Assembly: GCA_013290035.1 (NCBI GenBank)
Contig: JABCYT010000249.1
Coordinates: forward strand, 1 to 5,939
DNA: 5,939 nucleotides
From: Alphaproteobacteria bacterium
GTDB lineage: Bacteria > Pseudomonadota > Alphaproteobacteria > Reyranellales > Reyranellaceae
Reading direction: 5' to 3'
Made by a program: the position numbers and the translations under genes. How positions within the stretch are numbered: position 1 is the first letter of the stretch; every line of letters starts with the position of its first letter. This document shows positions 1 to 5,198 of the stretch, piece by piece. The notes below the pieces were generated by a model, which saw nothing but the letters and a program-made list of their open reading frames with translations, had not been told where the DNA came from and did not search any database.

Positions 1-30
1 GCTCCATCAATTCCGGGACTAGGCTGCCAT

Positions 31-690
31 CTATCCCGCTCCAGGCGCCTTGTCCGGCTCGACGGCGCGCACAACGTAGTTGTCGGCCGAGGGCTCGTAG
101 AGTTCCCACAGGAAGCGCAACTCGACGAGAGGTTGGGAATGGAGATCCACGCGCAAGTCGACGAAGGGAAAGCTTTCCCGGTGCACGACCAGAAGCCCCG
201 CCGACTTCAATTGCTTCAATTCGCCGCCGGCGGCCTGGCCGGCCTCTATGGCACGCATGAGCCGTTCGGGCAGGGACTGACTTTCATTTTCCTCGAAGGT
301 CGAGATCATGGCGTCGATGACGGCTGTGTTGCGCAGAATGTTGCCCGCCGCCGCACAGTTGCGGCCGACCTTTGCATTCACGATCGACGTGATCTTGGCG
401 CCATTGAAGACCGCGCCCTTTCCATCGGCGGCCATCACGGCGAGCTGTCGCCACCTGAGGTTCGGATCGGTTTTCTCGAGGTCATGAACGATGGCCTCGG
501 GCGATGATCCATGCTTGAGACGCTCGAGGATCTTGGGCCCGAGACGCGGGTCGGTGCGATGCTGCGTCAACACCGCGCCGACATTGGCCTCGGCCCACGC
601 GCAACGGCTGCCGACAGAAATCGATGACGTCGTGACGACGGCGCCCAGCATGCCTGTCCTGGGGCAGCGCCCGGCGATCGAGAATGTCAT
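31..690 (-). CDS. DUF1028 family protein (Ntn-hydrolase-like)
   Basis: Encodes a 219-aa protein that I recognise as DUF1028 (Pfam PF06267). As I remember it, solved members have an Ntn-hydrolase-like fold, but the reaction is not established. Family marks seen: the N-terminal TFSIAGR (residues 2-8), the small-residue stretch GAVVTTSSISVGS (16-28), VGAVLTQ (37-43), RWRQLAV (79-85), AGNIL (116-120), EAGQAAGGELK (149-159) and the C-terminal RVDLHSQPLVELRFLWELY (180-198). There is no signal peptide or membrane segment, so it is probably cytoplasmic. The start is well supported: the family begins TFSI/TYSI directly after Met, and GGAGG lies four bases upstream (minus strand, 699-695). Thr2 would become N-terminal after Met removal and is a candidate nucleophile (inference). 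The gene diverges from the monooxygenase. Sampled lines of this gene run about 57-60% GC, with one at 72%, against 63-72% in two sampled lines of the monooxygenase; this is only a weak hint of a different history. A much longer open frame continues upstream to 2280 but is not real coding. Confidence 0.9.
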   Translation of the reverse strand: MTFSIAGRCPRTGMLGAVVTTSSISVGSRCAWAEANVGAVLTQHRTDPRLGPKILERLKHGSSPEAIVHDLEKTDPNLRWRQLAVMAADGKGAVFNGAKITSIVNAKVGRNCAAAGNILRNTAVIDAMISTFEENESQSLPERLMRAIEAGQAAGGELKQLKSAGLLVVHRESFPFVDLRVDLHSQPLVELRFLWELYEPSADNYVVRAVEPDKAPGAG

Positions 691-767
691 GTGTCCTCCG
701 TTCAGCGGATCGCTGGCCCCGAGCGAGCCCGCCCCTTGCCTGTCGATACCACGATATGAGCGGCTGC

Positions 768-785
768 GGGCCGGTAACCCGGCCC
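768..785. repeat. GC-rich inverted repeat in the divergent spacer
   Basis: GGGCCGG (768-774) and CCGGCCC (779-785) are perfect reverse complements around the loop TAAC. It lies about 45-60 bases upstream of the predicted sigma-54 transcript start. On the other strand it lies about 80 bases upstream of the DUF1028 start. It could be an operator or simply a GC-rich chance palindrome; the sequence alone does not decide. Confidence 0.4.
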
Positions 786-801
786 CGGGAGGCTTGCGGT
801 C

Positions 802-817
802 GGGCACGAACTTTGCT
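802..817 (+). promoter_or_regulatory. Candidate sigma-54 (RpoN) -24/-12 promoter
   Basis: The bases read GGGCACG-AACT-TTGCT. The sigma-54 consensus is TGGCACG-N4-TTGCW, so every specified base matches except the first (G for T). The invariant GG (803-804) and GC (815-816) have the required spacing. It lies in the spacer, facing the monooxygenase gene. The predicted transcript start, 12 bases past C816, is at about 828. That is immediately before the ATG at 829 and about 10 bases before the ATG at 838. If real, the monooxygenase would need an enhancer-binding activator of the NtrC class, which fits nitrogen or unusual nutrient control. No activator gene is in the window. Confidence 0.5.
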
Positions 818-828
818 GCCCTGCCTGA

Positions 829-2139
829 ATGCCCGTAATGCGCAAGATGCACCTGGTGGCGTACCTCAAGACCGGGCCGACGGCGAGCTACGCCAGCGCC
901 TGGCGCCATCCGTCGGCGCCACTGCACGACATCTGGGACGCCGAGCGCTACGAGCACCTGGCGCGGCTGCTCGAGCATGCGCGCTTCGACGCCGGCTTCT
1001 TTGCCGACGGGCTCGGTCTGCCGGATTTGTACAAGAACAGCTTCGCCGACTATGTCGGCCGCGGCGGCCAGCTCAGCCTGATCGACCCGATGACGGTGCT
1101 GCCGCTGATGGCGCGCGTGACGCGCCATCTCGGCCTCGGCAACACCATCTCCACGACCTTCAACCAGCCCTACCAGATCGCCCGCAGCCTGGGCTCGCTC
1201 GACCTGCTGAGCCGCGGGCGAGCGGCGTGGAACGTCGTCACCTCGGCGACGGACTACGAGGCGCGCAATTGCGGCATGGACGGCGTGCCGCCGAAGGACG
1301 ACCGCTATGACCGGGCCGACGACGTGCTGGAGGCCTGCTACGCCCTGTGGGATTGCTGGGAGCCCGACGCGCTGGTGATGGATCGCGCGAGCGGCGTGTT
1401 CGCCGATGCCAGCAAGATCCACTACGCCAACCATGTCGGCTCCTTCGTGCGCACCCGCGGCCCGATGTCCATCCCGCGCAGCCCGCAAGGCCGCCCGCTC
1501 ATCCTGCAGGCCGGCTCCTCGCCGCGCGGCCGCGACTGTGCGGCGCGCTGGGCCGACATGATCTTCTGCACGACCGCCACCAAGGCCGACGGCATCGAAT
1601 TCCGTGCCGACATGCACCGCAGGCTGGCTGCCGCCGGGCGTTGTCCGACCGAGGTCGCGGTCCTGCCGACCCTGTCCGTCGTCATCGGCGAGACCGAGTC
1701 GATCGCCCGCGAGAAGGCCGACTTCCTCGACAGCCTGATCGATCCCGAGCTGGTGCTGGCCTCGTCCTCCACCTTGCTCGGCGTCGACCTCAGCCGGATC
1801 GAGACCGCCGAGGAGGCCGAGGTCGCCGCCGGCAACCAGGGCATCGCGGGCTCGCGCGACCGCATGAGCCAGGTCGCCAAGGCGCAGGGCATCAGCTTCG
1901 CCGCGGCCGTGCGCAAGCCGCGCGGCCTGCTGGCCGGAACACCCGCCATGATCGCCGACGTGATGGAGGACTGGTTCACCAACGGCGCCTGCGACGGCTT
2001 CGTCCTGCCGCCCACCGTGTTCCCCGGCACCTACGAGGAGTTCGGCCGCATGGTGACGCCGGAGCTGCAGCGCCGCGGCCTGCTGCGCCGCGACTACGCC
2101 GGCCGCACCTTGCGCGAAAACCTGGCCAACCCCGGCTGA
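829..2139 (+). CDS. FMN-dependent monooxygenase, NtaA/SnaA/DszA/DmoA family (LLM class)
   Basis: A 436-aa flavin monooxygenase of the bacterial luciferase-like superfamily. Such enzymes use FMNH2 from a partner reductase and oxygen to cleave C-S or C-N bonds in compounds such as nitrilotriacetate, dimethyl sulfide, dibenzothiophene sulfone or S-modified cysteines; the substrate here is unknown. Family marks in order: MHLVAYL (7-13), AWRHP (24-28), FDAGFFAD (53-60), ISTTFNQPYQIAR (107-119), GRAAWNVVTS (130-139) with ARNCG (145-149), RGPMSIPRSPQGRP (210-223), LQAGSSPRGRDCAAR (226-240), and the C-terminal DGFVLPPTVFPGTYEEF with LQRRGLLRRDYAGRTLR (389-429). Length matches the family. There is no signal peptide, so it is cytoplasmic. 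An in-frame TGA at 826-828 rules out any start upstream of 829; ATGs at 829, 838 and 847 are all possible and none has a clear Shine-Dalgarno. Homologues commonly have only a few residues before MHL, so 838 or 847 may be the true start. No flavin reductase gene is adjacent within the window. Confidence 0.92.
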   Translation: MPVMRKMHLVAYLKTGPTASYASAWRHPSAPLHDIWDAERYEHLARLLEHARFDAGFFADGLGLPDLYKNSFADYVGRGGQLSLIDPMTVLPLMARVTRHLGLGNTISTTFNQPYQIARSLGSLDLLSRGRAAWNVVTSATDYEARNCGMDGVPPKDDRYDRADDVLEACYALWDCWEPDALVMDRASGVFADASKIHYANHVGSFVRTRGPMSIPRSPQGRPLILQAGSSPRGRDCAARWADMIFCTTATKADGIEFRADMHRRLAAAGRCPTEVAVLPTLSVVIGETESIAREKADFLDSLIDPELVLASSSTLLGVDLSRIETAEEAEVAAGNQGIAGSRDRMSQVAKAQGISFAAAVRKPRGLLAGTPAMIADVMEDWFTNGACDGFVLPPTVFPGTYEEFGRMVTPELQRRGLLRRDYAGRTLRENLANPG

Positions 2140-2261
2140 CACGCCGGCCCATCGATTGGCTGATCGGCTCTTCCCTGGCTGCGGCGACCGCTGCCGTCCG
2201 GTACAGAGGCGCGCCCCAACGCGACAACATGGGCCTCGCTCAAATTGGAGCAACAGCGACA
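2140..2261. other. Unassigned spacer after the monooxygenase
   Basis: Sequence between the monooxygenase stop and the palindromic repeat. I see no coding signal with a ribosome site, no RNA gene and no clear terminator hairpin followed by a T run. It is the 3' flank of a plus-strand gene in a convergent arrangement. Confidence 0.5.
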
Positions 2262-2370
2262 ACCTCATCCTGAGGAGCACGCCGCAGGCGTGGGTCTCGA
2301 AGGATGGGCAAACGTCGTGATGTATCCCACCCTTCGAGACGGCCGCTTCGCGGCCTCCTCAGGGTGAGGT
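2262..2370. repeat. Palindromic intergenic repeat (REP/BIME-like)
   Basis: A 109-bp imperfect inverted repeat. Left arm 2262-2308 and right arm 2326-2370 share ACCTCA(T/C)CCTGAGGAG at their outer ends and a perfect 10-bp GTCTCGAAGG (2294-2303) / CCTTCGAGAC (2331-2340) nearer the centre. Each arm carries its own hairpins: CCTCA-TCC-TGAGG (2263-2275) and CACGCC-GCA-GGCGTG (2278-2292) on the left, GGCCGC-TTC-GCGGCC (2341-2355) and CCTCA-GGG-TGAGG (2357-2369) on the right. The inner stems differ in sequence between arms, yet each still pairs perfectly, which suggests the structure matters. It sits between two converging genes, where such repeats often shape 3' ends of both messages. There is no T tract, so it is not a classic intrinsic terminator. 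Arms of this type are, from memory, widespread in Bradyrhizobium-like alphaproteobacteria. Confidence 0.85.
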
Positions 2371-2394
2371 GTTTCTGTCGAAACGGAACTCTTT

Positions 2395-3606
2395 CTAGCC
2401 GCAGATGCGCAGGATCGTCAGGATGTAGATGCGGACCATGTCCAGATAGTCGTCTATGTCGACGCGCTCGTCCGGCATGGTGTTGTAGCGTCCGCCCGGG
2501 CCGCAGACCACGCCCGGCATTCCCCCCATCCGATAGAGGTGGGCGGCATCGGTGCCGTAGAACCCGGGCGGCGTGATGGCGCCTGTCGGCTGTTTCTTGC
2601 CGCGCACCTGCTGGTACGCCGAGTTGATCGCCTCGACGATCGGATTGTCAGGCGCCACTTCGAACGACGGCATCGTCACGCGGCCCGTGGCCGTCTCGAT
2701 CGTCACCGTCGCTTTCAGGCCGGGATGGCGGTGCTCCAGGGCGTCGAGCTCGGCGCGCAGGTCCGCCAGGGCGCCCTCTTCCGTCTGTCCCGGCGCATAG
2801 CGTCCGGAGCCCTTGATCTTGACGTAATCCGCCACCTGGGGCGGTCGCCATTCGTGCAGCTCCTTGCCCAGCGCGCCGTGCATGACGCCGACATGGACGC
2901 GGTTGATCTTCTCGTGCTCGGGCGACTTGGCGCCGGAAAATTTCAGCGCATTCAGGCGCGGCACGAGATCACAGGCGGCAACGATGGCGTCGACCGCCTC
3001 CTCCCGCTTCGAGAGATGCCGCGTATCGCCGACCAGCTCGATGAAGAAGACGAAGGCCGCCGCATGCATCGTCAAGGCCTGCAGGTCGGTCGGCTCGCTG
3101 TTGACGAAATAATCGGCGCGATAACCCTGCTTCACCATGGCCACGGTACCGACGCCGCCCTGCAGCTCGCCCACCACGTAGGTCAGCAGCACGTCGCCCC
3201 TGAGCTTTACGCCGGCATCGATCAGCGTCTTGACGGCGCAGAAATAGGCCGCATCGCCCGACTTCATGTTGGAGACGCCGATGCCGTAGATGAACTTGTC
3301 GTCGACCTTTCCGCCCCACGGATCGACCGTCCAGCCCTCGCTCACCGGGTTGGTGTCGATGTGCCCGTTGAACATCAGGCTCTTGCCGCCGCCGCTGCCG
3401 CGCAGGCGGCCGATCGCGTTCACCCGGTCGGCCTCGACCGGCGTGAGCTCGACCTCGAGGCCGAGGCTGCGCATCTGCTCGGCCATCCAGGCGGCCAGGG
3501 TGCGCTCGCCCTCGGTCTGGCTATAGCTCTTGTGCCGCACCATGCGGCTCAGGAAATCGAGGCAGTAGGCGGTATCGACACGGGCAAGGATATCCTGGGT
3601 TTGCAT
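2395..3606 (-). CDS. M20-family metallohydrolase-like protein with altered metal site
   Basis: A 403-aa protein of the M20 amidase/peptidase family (ArgE, DapE, carboxypeptidase G2 relatives), presumably cytoplasmic as no signal peptide is seen. These enzymes cleave amide bonds of peptides or N-acyl amino acids with two zinc ions. Seen: FNGHIDTNP (79-87, first ligand His82 and Asp84), YGIGVSNMKSG (107-117), GELQGGVGT (146-154), SEPTDL (170-175), a dimerisation domain from about residue 180 to 300 with GDTRHLSK, then FYGTDAAHLYRMGGMPGVVCGPG and NTMPDERVD (375-383). By alignment to the usual motifs, His82, catalytic Glu147 and Glu171 are kept. However, the bridging Asp is Asn113, the ligand Glu after the catalytic Glu is Leu148, and the C-terminal ligand His is Thr376. 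His356 might substitute. The start is supported by GGGAGAG seven bases upstream. It follows the ATPase gene by 14 nt, so it is the last gene of the transport operon and probably acts on the imported compound. The frame is intact, arguing for a divergent subfamily rather than decay. Confidence 0.88.
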   Translation of the reverse strand: MQTQDILARVDTAYCLDFLSRMVRHKSYSQTEGERTLAAWMAEQMRSLGLEVELTPVEADRVNAIGRLRGSGGGKSLMFNGHIDTNPVSEGWTVDPWGGKVDDKFIYGIGVSNMKSGDAAYFCAVKTLIDAGVKLRGDVLLTYVVGELQGGVGTVAMVKQGYRADYFVNSEPTDLQALTMHAAAFVFFIELVGDTRHLSKREEAVDAIVAACDLVPRLNALKFSGAKSPEHEKINRVHVGVMHGALGKELHEWRPPQVADYVKIKGSGRYAPGQTEEGALADLRAELDALEHRHPGLKATVTIETATGRVTMPSFEVAPDNPIVEAINSAYQQVRGKKQPTGAITPPGFYGTDAAHLYRMGGMPGVVCGPGGRYNTMPDERVDIDDYLDMVRIYILTILRICG

Positions 3607-3620
3607 TCGTTCTCTCCCGA
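3607..3620 (-). promoter_or_regulatory. Ribosome-binding site for the M20 gene in a 14-nt operon gap
   Basis: On the minus strand the gap reads TCGGGAGAGAACGA, running from the stop of the ATPase gene to the ATG at 3606. GGGAGAG is a good Shine-Dalgarno at seven bases from the start. The whole gap is used by this site, leaving no room for a promoter, so the M20 gene is co-transcribed with the transporter. Confidence 0.75.
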
Positions 3621-5198
3621 TCAGCCGACGGGCGCCGGCGAAGCTGCGATCAACTCACGCGTATAGGAATGCACCTTACCGGAGCGCAGGTCCTCGATGC
3701 CCAACAGATCGACGATTTCGCCGTTGCGCATGACGGCGATGCGATGGGCGACCTGCTGCACGAGGTTGAGATCGTGGGTGATGAACAGGTAGGCGGTGCC
3801 GTTCGCCGCGCGCAGCCGCAGCAGCAGCTCGACGACCGACGCCTGCACGGAAACATCGAGCGGCGCCGTGATCTCGTCGCAGATGATGAGGTCGGGCCGG
3901 GCCGCGAAGGCCCGGGCAATCGCCACCCTCTGCTTTTCGCCGCCCGAGAGCTGGTGCGGGTAGCGCTTGGCGTAGTCAGCCGGCAGCCGGACCTCCTCGA
4001 GCAGCGCTGGAATGGTCGAAACATCGCCGCCGTAGAGCCGCAGCGGACGCGCCAGCAGGTCGGCCACGGTGTGGCGCGGATTGAGCGAGGAATCGGGATG
4101 CTGGAACACGATCTGCACCGCGCGGCGATACGCCCGGTCCATGCCGCCCGCCGAGCCGATGCGGCGCCCCGCAAGGGCGATGCTGCCGGTGTAGTCGGCC
4201 AGGCCGGTCAAGGCGCGCGCAATCGACGACTTGCCCGAGCCCGATTCGCCCACGACGCCCAGGATCTCGCCGCGCCGGACGTCGATGGCGATGTCGGCGG
4301 TCGCAGGCCGGGGGACCGGCCGGAACAGGCGCTTGCGCTGATAGCGGACGGCGATGTCGGTGGCGCTCAGAAGCGCCTCGTCCGCGAGCTGGTCGGAGAC
4401 CAGCCGCCGCTCCGGCCGCGGCACGGCGGCGACGAGCCGGCGCGTGTAGTCGTGCATCGGATGGCGGAAGATCGTGGCGCCCGGCGCCTCCTCGACGATC
4501 GCGCCCTTCTCCAGGATGGCCACCCGATCGGCGACCCGCGAGACCAGCGCGAGATCGTGCGAGATATAGAGCGCGGCCACGCCGGTCTCGCGGCGCAGGC
4601 GACCGAACAGTTCCAGGATGCGCGCGCCGGTGATGACGTCGAGTGCGGTCGTGGGCTCGTCGAAGATGATGAGCTCCGGCCGGCAGGCGAAGGCTGTGGC
4701 GATGCCGATGCGTTGCTTCTCGCCGCCCGATGCCTGATGCGGATAGCGGCGCATCAGCGCCTCGGGATGCCTGAGCTCGACATGCTCCAGCGCCTGGATC
4801 GCCTCGCGCCACGCTTCCCTTTCCGACAGTCCGCGATGGCGGACCAGGACCTCGGTGACTTGGCGGCCGATCGTCAGGGTCGGATTGAGCGCTGTCGACG
4901 GGTCCTGGAAGACCATGCTCATGCGCCGGCCGCGGATCGTCTCCAGCGCCTTCGCCGAGGCCGCGCGCAGGTCGGTGTCACCGAGGCGGATGCGGCCCAC
5001 CGGCGCCTCCCGCGCGTTGGCCGGCAGAGCGCGCATGATCGCCCAGGCGAGCGACGTCTTGCCCGAACCCGATTCGCCTACCAGGCCCACCACCTCGCCG
5101 GCCGAGATCGCAAGGTCGATGGCCCGCAGCACGCGCTGCGTGCCGCCTCGCGTCACGTAGTCGAGCGCGTAGTCGCGGATGTCCAGCACCGGGCTCAT
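3621..5198 (-). CDS. Fused double ATP-binding subunit of a peptide-type ABC importer (DppD-DppF-like)
   Basis: A 525-aa cytoplasmic ATPase with two complete nucleotide-binding domains in one chain, as in YejF or GsiA, so it can power the importer without a second ATPase gene. Domain 1: Walker A GESGSGKT (41-48), Q-loop Gln98, signature ASGGEKQ (156-162), Walker B LIIFDEP (176-182), D-loop Asp187, switch His214, then the HPMHDYTRRLVAAVPRP tail (246-262) typical of oligopeptide ATPases. Domain 2: Walker A GESGSGKS (317-324), Gln366, LSGGEKQ (417-423), Walker B LIICDEI (437-443), Asp448, His475, and tail HSYTRELIAASP (510-521). All catalytic residues are present in both halves, so both sites look active. 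Domain 2 has DEITAPLD in place of the common DEPTSALD. The start ATG overlaps the permease stop (ATGA, 5195-5198), which suggests coupled translation. The open frame extends upstream to 5711, but that part overlaps the permease and lacks family similarity. Confidence 0.93.
   Translation of the reverse strand: MSPVLDIRDYALDYVTRGGTQRVLRAIDLAISAGEVVGLVGESGSGKTSLAWAIMRALPANAREAPVGRIRLGDTDLRAASAKALETIRGRRMSMVFQDPSTALNPTLTIGRQVTEVLVRHRGLSEREAWREAIQALEHVELRHPEALMRRYPHQASGGEKQRIGIATAFACRPELIIFDEPTTALDVITGARILELFGRLRRETGVAALYISHDLALVSRVADRVAILEKGAIVEEAPGATIFRHPMHDYTRRLVAAVPRPERRLVSDQLADEALLSATDIAVRYQRKRLFRPVPRPATADIAIDVRRGEILGVVGESGSGKSSIARALTGLADYTGSIALAGRRIGSAGGMDRAYRRAVQIVFQHPDSSLNPRHTVADLLARPLRLYGGDVSTIPALLEEVRLPADYAKRYPHQLSGGEKQRVAIARAFAARPDLIICDEITAPLDVSVQASVVELLLRLRAANGTAYLFITHDLNLVQQVAHRIAVMRNGEIVDLLGIEDLRSGKVHSYTRELIAASPAPVG

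Larger units (their letters stand above)
691..828. promoter_or_regulatory. Divergent intergenic spacer with control elements
   Basis: This spacer separates two divergently transcribed genes, so it must hold or adjoin promoters for both unless the leftward gene is served from elsewhere. Three things are visible in it: a sigma-54-like promoter facing right (802-817), a 7-bp inverted repeat with a 4-nt loop (768-785), and a CGATA-CCA-CGATA direct repeat (744-756). I do not see a convincing sigma-70 promoter facing left. A TCGACA at the -35 spacing exists on the minus strand, but it lacks an AT-rich -10. Confidence 0.6.

Noticed and set aside
1..30. Possible start of a further minus-strand gene (ATG at 7-5)
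   Set aside because: Only two codons are in the window and there is no clear ribosome site. The other ATG (30-28) meets a stop after three codons.
628..640. CGTCGT-G-ACGACG palindrome upstream of the sigma-54 site, as an activator binding site
   Set aside because: It falls in conserved DUF1028 codons (the VVTT region), so coding constraint explains it as well. It does not match the NtrC consensus.
794..838. Tiny leader ORF starting at TTG 794, with GGGAGG at 787-792 and a TAATG overlap with the ATG at 838
   Set aside because: The GGGAGG ends only one base before the TTG, too close to serve it, and the predicted sigma-54 transcript would start downstream of it.
691..2280. Long minus-strand open frame that extends the DUF1028 frame upstream through the whole monooxygenase gene
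   Set aside because: Its upstream translation is low-complexity Ala/Arg/Gly-rich sequence antisense to a clear flavin monooxygenase. The DUF1028 homology begins exactly at the ATG at 690 with its own ribosome site.
2371..2384. GTTTC-TGTC-GAAAC hairpin just after the M20 stop, as a terminator
   Set aside because: The stem is only 5 bp and AT-leaning with no T run after it on the minus strand; the larger palindromic repeat next to it is the stronger 3' structure.
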